Part shown: positions 17,525 to 26,867 of the stretch, piece by piece
How the letters are laid out: every line of letters starts with the position of its first letter
Numbering within the stretch: position 1 is the stretch's first letter
NCBI GenBank assembly: GCA_000438115.1
Contig: FR903579.1
Coordinates: forward strand, 28,091-92,090
DNA length: 64,000 bases
Direction: 5' to 3'
Origin: Prevotella sp. CAG:617
GTDB lineage: Bacteria > Bacteroidota > Bacteroidia > Bacteroidales > Bacteroidaceae
Made by a program: the position numbers and the translations under genes
Notes under the pieces: model-generated
What the model was told of the DNA's origin: nothing
The model's database searches: none
Seen by the model: the letters and a program-made list of their open reading frames with translations, nothing else

Positions 17525-18673
17525 ATGATTTCAACAAATAAAATAGACAAAATACAAACTCCTTTTTATTTTTATGATACGGCCCTATTAAAAAGTACAT
17601 TAAATGCAATAATAAGTGAAACTCAACACAATCCTCAGTTTTGTGTACATTATGCAGTTAAAGCCAATGCCAAAAAGGAAATTCTGTCTATAATTGCTAA
17701 AGCAGGTCTTGGAGCAGATTGTGTTAGTGGAGGAGAAATTCGAGCGTGCGTAGAAGCTGGATTTGATCCTTCTAAAATTGTATATGCAGGAGTTGGGAAA
17801 TGTGATTGGGAGATAGAGTTAGCTTTAGACTATAATATAGCATGCTTTAATGTTGAAAGCCTTCCTGAGTTAGAGGTAATCAATGATATAGCTCAGCGAA
17901 AAGGAAAAATCGCAAATGTTGCTATTCGGGTTAATCCCAACGTGGATGCTCATACTCATGAGAAGATTACAACAGGGTTAGAAGAGAATAAATTTGGCAT
18001 TTCCGTAAATGATCTTCCTAAAATTATAGAGAAGGCACAAAGTCTGCAATCTGTTGCATTTGTAGGATTGCATTTTCATATAGGATCGCAAATTACAAAT
18101 ATGGAAGTCTTTGAGAATTTGTGCATGCAGATTTCTAATATTGTAGAAGATGTACAGAAAAAGATCCCTATACAAAATATAAATGTAGGAGGAGGATTAG
18201 GTATTAATTATGATGAGCCGGAATCAGCCTTAATACCAGATTTTAGATCTTATTTTTCTATATTTGAGCGTAACATTCGTCTTTCTCCTAAACAAAGTTT
18301 GCATTTCGAATTAGGTCGTTCAATTGTTGGCCAAATGGGAACTCTGGTTACAAAAGTTTTATACGTAAAAAAAGGAAGCAAGAAAAATTTCCTAATAGTG
18401 GATGCTGGATTTACAGATTTAATCCGACCGGCTTTGTATCAATCCAAACATAAAATTCTTAATATAACTTCTACAAATCAGAATAGTGAAGTGTATGATG
18501 TCGTTGGACCGATTTGTGAAAGTAGTGATGTCTTTGCAAAGGGAATACAATTACCGGAAAGTAAACGAGGGGATTATGTAGTAATTGAGAGCGCCGGAGC
18601 ATATGGTGAAGTTATGGCATCAACATATAATTGCAGAACATTGATCAAAGGATATTGTGATTTTGAATTGTAA
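17525..18673 (+). CDS. lysA: Diaminopimelate decarboxylase
   Basis: LysA converts meso-DAP to lysine. This 382-residue fold-type III PLP enzyme has its PLP lysine K46 in HYAVKANAK, the HFHIGSQI strand near residue 180, the phosphate-binding NVGGGLGINY near 220, the ELGRSIVGQMG motif near 262 and GPICESSDVFAKG near 324 carrying the active-site cysteine from the partner subunit. Family length is slightly short but complete. It works with lysC just upstream and dapA at 40.9 kb. Confidence 0.95.
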   Translation: MISTNKIDKIQTPFYFYDTALLKSTLNAIISETQHNPQFCVHYAVKANAKKEILSIIAKAGLGADCVSGGEIRACVEAGFDPSKIVYAGVGKCDWEIELALDYNIACFNVESLPELEVINDIAQRKGKIANVAIRVNPNVDAHTHEKITTGLEENKFGISVNDLPKIIEKAQSLQSVAFVGLHFHIGSQITNMEVFENLCMQISNIVEDVQKKIPIQNINVGGGLGINYDEPESALIPDFRSYFSIFERNIRLSPKQSLHFELGRSIVGQMGTLVTKVLYVKKGSKKNFLIVDAGFTDLIRPALYQSKHKILNITSTNQNSEVYDVVGPICESSDVFAKGIQLPESKRGDYVVIESAGAYGEVMASTYNCRTLIKGYCDFEL

Positions 18674-18718
18674 GAATTTATATTATATTTAATAGCGAGT
18701 TGAGACTTTTTATTTAGA

Positions 18719-19690
18719 ATGGTTTACTTAGAGATTTATTCAACGGATTTGGTTAGTTTTTGGGATTCTTTTGTAGATAAGAGCAAGAACGGAACCTTTC
18801 TAATTAGACGCTCTTATATGGATTATCATAAAGACAGGTTTAAAGACTTGTCTTTAGTTTTTTATAACAGCAAACATCATATGTGCGGTGTCTTTCCGAT
18901 TACAGTTGATGTTAAAAACGGCATAGCAAGTTCTCATAATGGGTTGACCTACGGTGGATTGGTGATATTACCAAATACAGAATATGATCAAGTAAGCGAA
19001 ATGTTGAACAAAAGCCTTGGCTTCTTGAGACGCAATGGTATTACTGAATTCTATTATAAACCAATTCCTTATATTTATCATAAATATCCTTCCCAAGAAG
19101 ATTTGTATTGGTTGTATGTAAACGGTTCTAACTTGTATAGTAGATCGATATCATCAGTGATTGATTTGAATAATTCAATACCTTTTTCAGCTTTGCGTTT
19201 GCGTAAAATAAAAAAAGCAATGGAAAGTAATGGATTGGAATTATCTGTTTGTGATGCTTCTGAAAATCCCCAATTATGGAAATCTTATTGGAAGCTATTG
19301 TGTAATATATTGAGTGAGAGACATAACACTAGTCCTGTTCATACATATGAAGAAATTAGCTATTTGCAGCATAAGAATTCACGTGATATAAAACTATATA
19401 TCATATTTGATAAATATAAACAGGAGATTCTTGCTGGAGTGGTTGCATATGAGACAGATTTGGTTATGCATTGTCAATATATTGCGTCGAGCGATGTCGG
19501 CTTTAAATTTAATGCCTTAGATTTCCTTTTTAATTGGATGATTGACTCTGCAAAATCCCGTTTTCGCTATTTTGATTTTGGTGTTTCTACTGAGCAAAAT
19601 GGTTTATTTTTGAATAATGGATTGTTGTTTCAAAAACAGGGATTCGGTGGCAGGGGCATATGTTATGATACGTATAAGCTCTTATTATAA
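18719..19690 (+). CDS. FemAB/GNAT-like acyltransferase family protein
   Basis: This 323-residue protein resembles a Bacteroidales family of GNAT-fold proteins with two tandem lobes, as in FemAB-type transferases. It opens with FWDSFVDKSKNGTFLIRRSYMDYHKDRF, the TFLxxRxYMxYHxDRF signature of that family, followed by LVFYNSKHHMCGVFPITV. A second lobe near residues 190-310 contains WKSYWKLLCNILSERHNTSPVHTYEEI, an acyl-donor region and DFGVSTEQNGLFLNNGLLFQKQGFGGRG. The substrate is unknown; sugar N-acetylation or envelope modification is a guess. It lies 45 bases after lysA and is convergent with spt. Confidence 0.75.
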   Translation: MVYLEIYSTDLVSFWDSFVDKSKNGTFLIRRSYMDYHKDRFKDLSLVFYNSKHHMCGVFPITVDVKNGIASSHNGLTYGGLVILPNTEYDQVSEMLNKSLGFLRRNGITEFYYKPIPYIYHKYPSQEDLYWLYVNGSNLYSRSISSVIDLNNSIPFSALRLRKIKKAMESNGLELSVCDASENPQLWKSYWKLLCNILSERHNTSPVHTYEEISYLQHKNSRDIKLYIIFDKYKQEILAGVVAYETDLVMHCQYIASSDVGFKFNALDFLFNWMIDSAKSRFRYFDFGVSTEQNGLFLNNGLLFQKQGFGGRGICYDTYKLLL

Positions 19691-19700
19691 AATAAAAAAT

Positions 19701-19740
19701 GTATCCCCTCCAAGTTTCTTCCTGAAGGGGATACCGTTTT
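19701..19740. terminator. Bidirectional terminator between convergent genes
   Basis: A 9-bp GC-rich stem, GTATCCCCT (19701-19709) with AGGGGATAC (19726-19734), has an A tract before it and a T tract after it. It can end both the acyltransferase and spt transcripts. Confidence 0.88.
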
Positions 19741-20927
19741 TATTTTATAATTTCTAATTCCTTAAATATCTTGGTTAGAGCTATTACAGCACGTTCTACT
19801 TGTTCCTTAGTATGAGTTGCCATTAGTGCAACTCTTACGAGGGTATCTTGTGGTGCACAAGCCGGAGGTATAACTGGATTGATAAATACTCCAGCATCAA
19901 AAGCCATTTTTGTTACCAAGAAAGTTTTTTCAACATCTCTTACATATAAGGGGATAATTGGTGATTTTGTATCGCCTATTTCAAATCCTTCTTCATGGAA
20001 TCTTTGTAATGCATAATTTGTTACATCCCATAAAGCTTGAATACGCCATGGCTCTTTTTGAATTATGTGCAGTGCCTCTAAAGCTGCAGCAGTTGCAGCG
20101 GGGGTATTTGATGCACTAAAAATATAGGTGCGGGCATTATGGCGCAACCAATTTATAATAGAAGAATCTGCAGCAATGAATCCACCAATTGACGCAAGTG
20201 ACTTACTGAACGTACCCATGATTAAGTCCACTTCGTCTGTTAATCCAAAATAATCGCAAACTCCCCTACCCTGATTTCCAAAAACGCCAATGCCATGGGC
20301 TTCATCAACCATGACAGTTGCGTTATATTTATGTTTCAGTTTGATTATTTCTGGCAGGTTTGCCAAATCGCCCTCCATTGAAAATACACCATCTACTACA
20401 ATTAATTTGACCGATTCTGGTTTGCACTTTTGGAGTTGACGTTCCAAGTCTTCCATGTCATTGTGTTTGTACTTGAGACTTGTTGAAAAAGATAATCTTC
20501 TTCCATCAACTATAGAAGCATGATCACGGTCATCACAAATTATGTAGTCCTCTCGACCGGTTAAGCAAGCAATTACACCCGAATTTACTGTAAAACCTGT
20601 AGAAAAGCATAGTGCCTCATCTTTTCCTACAAATTTGGCTAATTCTTTTTCTAATTGCACATGCAAATCTAATGTTCCGTTAAGAAAACGCGAGCCCGCA
20701 CATCCAGCTCCATATTTTTTCATGGCTTTGATGCCAGCTTCAATGATACGCTCATCGCCAGTCAGACCTGTATATGCATTTGATCCAAACATAAGGACTT
20801 TTTGCCCATCCATGTCGACTTCTGTTCCTTGTTTTCCGTCAATTTCACGAAAATAGGGATACACTCCTTGTTTCATATATTGTTGAGGAAGAGTGTATTT
20901 TGCTAATCTGTCTTGTAATATGCCCAT
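19740..20927 (-). CDS. spt: Serine palmitoyltransferase (sphingolipid synthesis)
   Basis: Spt condenses serine with an acyl-CoA to 3-ketosphinganine, the first step of the sphingolipids made by many Bacteroidales. This 395-residue alpha-oxoamine synthase has PLP lysine K242 in MGTFSKSLASIGGF, VDEAHGIGVFG near residue 208, and SRFLNGTLDLHVQLE near 79. The N-terminus (LPQQYMKQGVYPYFREIDGKQGTEVDMDGQKVLMFGSNAYTG pattern) is that of Bacteroidota Spt and not of BioF or Kbl. A -7 box TAACTTTG precedes it at 20986-20993. A BioF-like reaction cannot be fully excluded by eye. Confidence 0.9.
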   Translation of the reverse strand: MGILQDRLAKYTLPQQYMKQGVYPYFREIDGKQGTEVDMDGQKVLMFGSNAYTGLTGDERIIEAGIKAMKKYGAGCAGSRFLNGTLDLHVQLEKELAKFVGKDEALCFSTGFTVNSGVIACLTGREDYIICDDRDHASIVDGRRLSFSTSLKYKHNDMEDLERQLQKCKPESVKLIVVDGVFSMEGDLANLPEIIKLKHKYNATVMVDEAHGIGVFGNQGRGVCDYFGLTDEVDLIMGTFSKSLASIGGFIAADSSIINWLRHNARTYIFSASNTPAATAAALEALHIIQKEPWRIQALWDVTNYALQRFHEEGFEIGDTKSPIIPLYVRDVEKTFLVTKMAFDAGVFINPVIPPACAPQDTLVRVALMATHTKEQVERAVIALTKIFKELEIIK

Positions 20928-20985
20928 AATTGTTTGTATGGTAATTTCACACGAATTTATGCCATAAGGCTTTTTAACTATTTTG

Positions 20986-20993
20986 CAAAGTTA
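20986..20993 (-). promoter_or_regulatory. -7 promoter box for spt
   Basis: TAACTTTG on the minus strand matches TAnnTTTG, 58 bases before the spt ATG. Confidence 0.5.
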
Positions 20994-21087
20994 GTGATTT
21001 TAGAATGAAAATAAAAGAATAAGTGCTGAAAATTATCAATGACCGAAAAAAACCTTTTATTGTCGTTAGAATCGTTTATTTAAATTC

Positions 21088-21095
21088 TATATTTG
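21088..21095 (+). promoter_or_regulatory. -7 promoter box for the lipid kinase
   Basis: TATATTTG matches the -7 element 18 bases before the ATG, giving a very short leader. Confidence 0.5.
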
Positions 21096-21113
21096 TATAT
21101 GAATTTATAGAGT

Positions 21114-22151
21114 ATGAATAAACAAAGCATTTTATTTATTATAAATCCGATTTCAGGAACCAAAGGGAAAGCTAATTTGGGGGCTCTTATTCATGATCGT
21201 TTGAATTTGAGTGCTTTTGATTATGATATAGTATATACGCAATATGCTGGTCATGCTTCTGAACTTTCTATAAATGCAGTTAGTCAAAAAAAAAATATTA
21301 TTGTTGCTGTGGGGGGCGACGGAACAATCAATGAGGTAGCAAGAACTTTGGTGCACACTGATGCAGTCTTAGGAATAATTCCTTTTGGATCGGGAAATGG
21401 TTTGGCAAGACATTTACATATTCCGATGAATCCTGAACAAGCGATAGACATAATAAATAAATATGTCGTTCGTAAACTGGACTATGGGTTGATAGATGGT
21501 CAACCGTTTTTTTGTACATGCGGCGTTGGATTTGATGCGTTTGTTAGTTTTAAATTTGCATCTTCTGAGCGGCGAGGATTGCTTTCTTATTTAGAAAACA
21601 CATTAAAAGAAGGCTTAAAATATAAGCCGGAAACTTATATAATTGAAAATGAAGATGGTACTCAACATTTCGATGCATTTTTAATAGCATGTGCCAATGC
21701 TTCTCAATATGGAAACAACGCGTATATTGCTCCGAAAGCTTCCATGGAAGATGGCTTGTTTGATGTTATTATTATGGAGCCGTTTAATGCAATTGAAGCA
21801 CCACAAATTGCAATACAACTTTTTAATAAGACGTTGGATCATAACAGCCATATTAAAATGTTCAGATCAAAAAAAATTAAGATTTATAGAGAGCATAGTG
21901 GTGAAGCACATTGTGATGGCGAGCCCATATTAACGGGAAAAGAAATAAATATCGAGTTGAAAAAACAAGGGATTAATATGCTGATTAACCCCGATTTTTT
22001 TGAAACAAGTCCTAAAGAAAATATTTTTCAAATTTTCGTTGAACGATTTCGGGATATATCCAGATTGCATAATGAATTCATCAAGAAGAGTGAAAGTTTT
22101 AATAAATCAATTATTAAAACTATAAAAAGAGGAACACGCTATAAAGATTAG
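21114..22151 (+). CDS. Diacylglycerol/sphingosine-kinase family lipid kinase
   Basis: This 345-residue protein belongs to the DAGK catalytic-domain (YegS/DgkB/sphingosine kinase) family, which phosphorylates a lipid hydroxyl with ATP. Motifs are FIINPISGTKGK near residue 8, VAVGGDGTINEVARTL near 63, and IPFGSGNGLARHL near 88; the C-terminal half is the beta-sandwich with FFCTCGVGFDAFVSFKF and HCDGEPI. Family length is slightly long, with a charged C-terminal tail of about 40 residues. It is divergent from spt across a 186-base gap, which makes a sphingoid base or ceramide a reasonable substrate guess, but the sequence alone does not decide between lipids. Confidence 0.88.
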   Translation: MNKQSILFIINPISGTKGKANLGALIHDRLNLSAFDYDIVYTQYAGHASELSINAVSQKKNIIVAVGGDGTINEVARTLVHTDAVLGIIPFGSGNGLARHLHIPMNPEQAIDIINKYVVRKLDYGLIDGQPFFCTCGVGFDAFVSFKFASSERRGLLSYLENTLKEGLKYKPETYIIENEDGTQHFDAFLIACANASQYGNNAYIAPKASMEDGLFDVIIMEPFNAIEAPQIAIQLFNKTLDHNSHIKMFRSKKIKIYREHSGEAHCDGEPILTGKEINIELKKQGINMLINPDFFETSPKENIFQIFVERFRDISRLHNEFIKKSESFNKSIIKTIKRGTRYKD

Positions 22152-22192
22152 TTCTGCATGTTCAGCATAATTTAAACTGAACATGCAGAACT
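22150..22192 (+). terminator. Hairpin after the lipid kinase
   Basis: A perfect 16-bp inverted repeat, AGTTCTGCATGTTCAG (22150-22165) with CTGAACATGCAGAACT (22177-22192), overlaps the stop codon. No T run follows, so it may be a 3'-end stabiliser or a weak terminator. Confidence 0.6.
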
Positions 22193-22304
22193 GTAAGAGA
22201 TTAGTGAATTGCAAAAAGGATATCCTTTTTGTGCTTAATTATGCTTTTTGTATAGAAAAAAATGTTTTCTCTGTACAAAAGTTATCTATTTAATTTATTT
22301 TCCG

Positions 22305-22312
22305 TATTTTTG
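22305..22312 (+). promoter_or_regulatory. -7 promoter box for gltBD
   Basis: TATTTTTG matches the -7 element 17 bases before the gltB ATG. Confidence 0.5.
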
Positions 22313-22329
22313 CATAAGCTGAAAATGAA

Positions 22330-25300
22330 ATGATAGATCAAGCTAATAGCTATATGAGAGAGAACGGATTATACAATGCTTCATATGAACATGATGCTTG
22401 TGGTGTTGGCATGGTTGTCAATATAAAAGGTATAAAGTCACATCAATTAGTTGACAATGCATTGCTTATTCTTGAAAACATGCGTCATCGTGGAGCTGAA
22501 GGTGCTGATAAAAAAACAGGTGATGGTGCGGGTATTTTGTTACAGATTCCACATGAGTTTATCTTGCTACAAGGAATACCTGTGCCGGAAAAAGGTACTT
22601 ATGGAACAGGGTTGGTATTTTTTCCAAAGAATTTTGAATTAGAACAAAATCTAGAAGAAATTTTTGAAGAAGAAGCAGCTGCGTTGGGACTTAATATAAT
22701 GTCTTGGCGTAAAGTTCCAACGAACAGTAATGTGTTAGGTGAAACTGCGCAAGAGACGGAACCAGATATTAAACAGATATTTGTTGTTTCTGATATTCCC
22801 CTATCGCAGGATGAACTAGAGCGCAAACTTTATTTGATGCGTAAAAGGATTGAAAATAAAGGGCGTAGTTATAATGATTTTTATATAGTATCGCTTAGTG
22901 CAACGCATATAATTTACAAAGGTATGCTTTCTAGCTTGCAAGTTCGTCAATATTTTCCAGACTTGCAAGATCAGTTTTTTACAAGTGGATTAGCCCTTGT
23001 ACATTCTCGTTTTTCTACGAATACTTTCCCTACTTGGTCATTAGCTCAGCCTTTTAGATTATTGGCCCATAATGGTGAGATAAACACGGTACGCGGTAAT
23101 CGTGCCTGGATGAAGGCTCGAGAATCTGTACTTTCTTCAGGCTTGTTGGGTGATATAAAAAATATTACCCCCATCATCCAGCCTAACATGAGTGATTCAG
23201 CTTCCCTTGATAATGTGTTTGAGTTCTTTGTTATGAGTGGGCTGAGTTTACCTAAAGCTATGTCCATCTTAGTTCCTGAAAGTTTTAATGACCTCAATCC
23301 TATTAGTGATGAATTAAAAGCTTTTTATGAATATTATTCCATTTTAATGGAACCATGGGATGGCCCTGCCGCGTTGCTTTTCAGCGACGGTAGATATGCT
23401 GGAGGAATGCTTGACCGAAATGGTTTGCGTCCGGCTCGCTATGTGATTACATCTGATGGTACTATGGTTGTCGCAAGTGAAGTCGGAGTAATGAAATTTG
23501 ACGATGCAAAAGTCGTTAAGAAAGGACGTTTAGAACCTGGAAAGATTTTGTTGGTTGATACCTTAGAGGGTAAAATTTATTATGATGGAGAAATAAAGAA
23601 TAAGTTATCTTCAGAGCATCCTTATGGAGAATGGCTTAGCACGCATCGAATTCAGTTGGAAACATTGAAAAGCGGGCGTAAGATAAATAATGATATAGAA
23701 GATTATAATATCAAACTTCATGCTTTTGGATTTGGTCAGGAAGATATAGATAAAACCATTGCTCCCATGTGTGTCAATGGTTCAGAACCTGTGGCGGCTA
23801 TGGGAAATGATACACCATTAGCGGTATTTAGCGAGGAGCCACAAATCTTTTTTAATTATTTCCGTCAGCAGTTTGCACAGGTTACAAATCCTGCTATCGA
23901 TCCGATCCGTGAGCAATTGGTTATGTCACTTACTGAATACATTGGAACAGTAGGAAGCAATATCTTGACTCCGGATGCTAGTAATTGTAAGATGATCCGT
24001 TTACCGCATCCTGTGCTTAATAACACACAGCTCGATATTCTTTGTAATATACGTTACAAAGGTTTTAATCCTATACGTCTTCCTATACTTTTTGAATACG
24101 ACAAGGGAGCAGAAGGACTTAAACAAGCTATTGATTATCTTTGTCAAAAAGCTGCAGAAAGTGTTGATCGCGGCTATAATTATATTATTCTTTCGGATCG
24201 AGATATTGATGCCAAACATGTCGCTATTCCCTCTTTGTTGGCTGTGAGTGCCGTGCACCATCACCTTATAAATGTCGGAAAGCGTGTTCAAACTGCATTG
24301 ATTGTAGAGAGCGGCGAAATAAAAGAAGTCATGCACGCTGCTTTATTGTTAGGATATGGCGCGTCTGCAATTAATCCTTATATGGTCTTTGCCGTTATAA
24401 GTGACTTAGTTAAGAATCGTAAAATACAAGAAGATTACAAAACCGCTGAGAAAAATTATATTAAGGCCGTATGTAAAGGGTTTTATAAAATTATGTCAAA
24501 GATGGGTATTTCCACGATCCGTTCCTATCGTGGTGCACAAATCTTTGAAAGTATTGGTTTGAGTGAAACTTTATTACGTACATATTTCGGTACAGAAATT
24601 TCAACCATTGGTGGTATCGGATTAGAACAAATAGCAAAGGATGCCATCGCTTTTCATCATAAGGCATATTTTCCTTCGAATGAGGATGATACGAATTTCT
24701 TAAATAATAAAGGCTTGTTTGCTTGGCGGAAAGATGGTATAAAGCATGCATGGAATCCAGAAACCATTTCAACCTTGCAGTTAGCAACACGCTTGGGTAG
24801 CTATAAAAAGTATAAAGAGTTCGCGAATTTGGTGGATCATAAGGATAATCCGATATTTATTCGTGATTTTTTTGATTTCAAACGTGTTTCACATCCTATT
24901 GATATTAATCAGGTTGAACCTGTAGAAAGCATAGTCAAACGTTTTGTTACAGGAGCTATGAGTTTTGGTGCTTTAAGTAAAGAAGCTCATGAAGCCATAG
25001 CTTTAGCAATGAATCAGTTGGGATCACGTAGTAATACAGGTGAAGGTGGTGAGGACAGTGAGCGTTTTCATGAAACTGTTAACGGAGTATCCCTTTCTAG
25101 TAAAACCAAGCAGATTGCATCTGGACGTTTTGGGGTTACTGCGGAATATTTGGTTAATGCAGAAGAAATTCAAATTAAGGTTGCACAAGGGGCCAAGCCT
25201 GGCGAGGGGGGACAACTCCCAGGTTTCAAGGTGAATGAGGTTATAGCAAAGACACGTCATAGTATTCCAGGTATATCACTCATTTCTCCCCCACCTCATC

Positions 25301-26835
25301 ATGATATATATTCAATAGAGGATTTGGCGCAACTGATTTATGATTTAAAGAATATCAATCCTGCAGCTGCAATTAGTGTTAAGTTGGTTGCCGAAAGTGG
25401 TGTTGGTACCATTGCTGCTGGTGTGGCTAAAGCCAAGGCGGACTTAATTGTTATCTCGGGAGCTGAAGGAGGAACGGGAGCTTCTCCCGCATCTTCTATG
25501 CGCTTTGCCGGTATTTCACCTGAAATCGGGTTGTCTGAAACGCAACAGACATTAGTGAAAAATGGTTTGCGTGCTCGAGTGCGTTTACAAACTGATGGTC
25601 AAATAAAAACTGGCCATGATGTTATAATCATGGCCATACTTGGTGCCGATGAATTTTCATTCGGAACTCTTCCGCTCATTGTGTTAGGATGCGTGATGAT
25701 GCGGAAATGTAATACAAATACTTGTCCGGTAGGTGTTGCTACGCAAAATCCGGAACTGCGTAAACGTTTTAGAGGGCGCGCTGAGTATTTGGTTAATTAT
25801 TTCCGCTTTCTTGCACAGGAAGTACGTGAGTATTTGGCAGAAATGGGCTTTAAATCTTTTGACGACATTATCGGTCGCACTGATCTCATAATTACTCGTC
25901 CTTTTACCACGGATAAACAGCATACCATTAATTTTGATAGACTGTTATATCGTGAAGAAGGTGACTTACATTTTGATCACCGTCCATTCCAGATTTTGGA
26001 ACATGTAAAAGATGAAGAAATTTTGCATGACATTGCTTCGAGTTTGGAAAGTGGTCAGGAAATTTCTGCCGAATATACCATAAAAAATACGGATCGTGCA
26101 GTGGGAACTATGATTTCTGGAAAAATAGCTTCACGTTATGGTGAACAAGGATTGCCGGATTCTACCATAAACATTAAATTCAAAGGATCTGCAGGCCAGA
26201 GCTTTGGAGCATTTCTTACTTCGGGATTAAATTTCAGGCTTGAAGGTGAGGCAAACGATTATTTTGGCAAGGGATTAAGTGGAGGTAAGATCTCCATTCT
26301 TCCTCCGATGCGTTCGGCATTTAATCCGCAAGAAAATATCATTGCCGGCAACACTGGTCTTTATGGTGCCACTTCTGGTGAAATGTATATTAACGGCCAG
26401 GTTGGTGAACGATTTGCTGTTAGAAATTCTGGAGCAATTGCCGTAATTGAAGGAACCGGTGACCATTGTTGTGAATATATGACTGGTGGACGGGTTGTCG
26501 TATTAGGAAAAACCGGGCGTAATTTCGCTGCAGGTATGAGTGGCGGTATCGCTTATGTTTGGGATCCTGATCATACGTTTGATTACTTTTGCAATATGGA
26601 AATGGTTGAATTGAGCCTAGTAGAAGATCGTAGTAGTCAAAGAGAACTTCATGAGTTACTCCATCAGCATTGGGTTCATACAGGCTCACATATTGCTCGC
26701 ACAATATTGGATGATTGGAACCATCATATTAGTCAGTTCATTCAAGTCATTCCGATTGAGTATAAAAAGGTATTGCAGGATGAAAAGAACCGTCAACTCA
26801 AAGAACGAATTGACAATCTTTGGAAAGATATTTAA
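22330..26835 (+). CDS. gltB: Glutamate synthase, large (alpha) subunit
   Basis: GltB makes glutamate from 2-oxoglutarate and glutamine, with electrons arriving through GltD. This 1501-residue protein is full length. The N-terminal propeptide precedes the nucleophile C24 (EHDACGVG), which starts the Ntn glutaminase domain. The FMN/2-oxoglutarate barrel in the second half carries GEGGEDSERF, GAKPGEGGQLPG and GAEGGTGASPASS. The 3Fe-4S cysteines appear in CVMMRKCNTNTCPVG near residues 1120-1140. The C-terminal beta-helix (GXXG repeats, GKGLSGGKISILPP) is intact. It is followed by gltD after 32 bases. Confidence 0.98.
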   Translation: MIDQANSYMRENGLYNASYEHDACGVGMVVNIKGIKSHQLVDNALLILENMRHRGAEGADKKTGDGAGILLQIPHEFILLQGIPVPEKGTYGTGLVFFPKNFELEQNLEEIFEEEAAALGLNIMSWRKVPTNSNVLGETAQETEPDIKQIFVVSDIPLSQDELERKLYLMRKRIENKGRSYNDFYIVSLSATHIIYKGMLSSLQVRQYFPDLQDQFFTSGLALVHSRFSTNTFPTWSLAQPFRLLAHNGEINTVRGNRAWMKARESVLSSGLLGDIKNITPIIQPNMSDSASLDNVFEFFVMSGLSLPKAMSILVPESFNDLNPISDELKAFYEYYSILMEPWDGPAALLFSDGRYAGGMLDRNGLRPARYVITSDGTMVVASEVGVMKFDDAKVVKKGRLEPGKILLVDTLEGKIYYDGEIKNKLSSEHPYGEWLSTHRIQLETLKSGRKINNDIEDYNIKLHAFGFGQEDIDKTIAPMCVNGSEPVAAMGNDTPLAVFSEEPQIFFNYFRQQFAQVTNPAIDPIREQLVMSLTEYIGTVGSNILTPDASNCKMIRLPHPVLNNTQLDILCNIRYKGFNPIRLPILFEYDKGAEGLKQAIDYLCQKAAESVDRGYNYIILSDRDIDAKHVAIPSLLAVSAVHHHLINVGKRVQTALIVESGEIKEVMHAALLLGYGASAINPYMVFAVISDLVKNRKIQEDYKTAEKNYIKAVCKGFYKIMSKMGISTIRSYRGAQIFESIGLSETLLRTYFGTEISTIGGIGLEQIAKDAIAFHHKAYFPSNEDDTNFLNNKGLFAWRKDGIKHAWNPETISTLQLATRLGSYKKYKEFANLVDHKDNPIFIRDFFDFKRVSHPIDINQVEPVESIVKRFVTGAMSFGALSKEAHEAIALAMNQLGSRSNTGEGGEDSERFHETVNGVSLSSKTKQIASGRFGVTAEYLVNAEEIQIKVAQGAKPGEGGQLPGFKVNEVIAKTRHSIPGISLISPPPHHDIYSIEDLAQLIYDLKNINPAAAISVKLVAESGVGTIAAGVAKAKADLIVISGAEGGTGASPASSMRFAGISPEIGLSETQQTLVKNGLRARVRLQTDGQIKTGHDVIIMAILGADEFSFGTLPLIVLGCVMMRKCNTNTCPVGVATQNPELRKRFRGRAEYLVNYFRFLAQEVREYLAEMGFKSFDDIIGRTDLIITRPFTTDKQHTINFDRLLYREEGDLHFDHRPFQILEHVKDEEILHDIASSLESGQEISAEYTIKNTDRAVGTMISGKIASRYGEQGLPDSTINIKFKGSAGQSFGAFLTSGLNFRLEGEANDYFGKGLSGGKISILPPMRSAFNPQENIIAGNTGLYGATSGEMYINGQVGERFAVRNSGAIAVIEGTGDHCCEYMTGGRVVVLGKTGRNFAAGMSGGIAYVWDPDHTFDYFCNMEMVELSLVEDRSSQRELHELLHQHWVHTGSHIARTILDDWNHHISQFIQVIPIEYKKVLQDEKNRQLKERIDNLWKDI

Positions 26836-26867
26836 TAATAGGAATAACAGAAAAACCATATATAATA

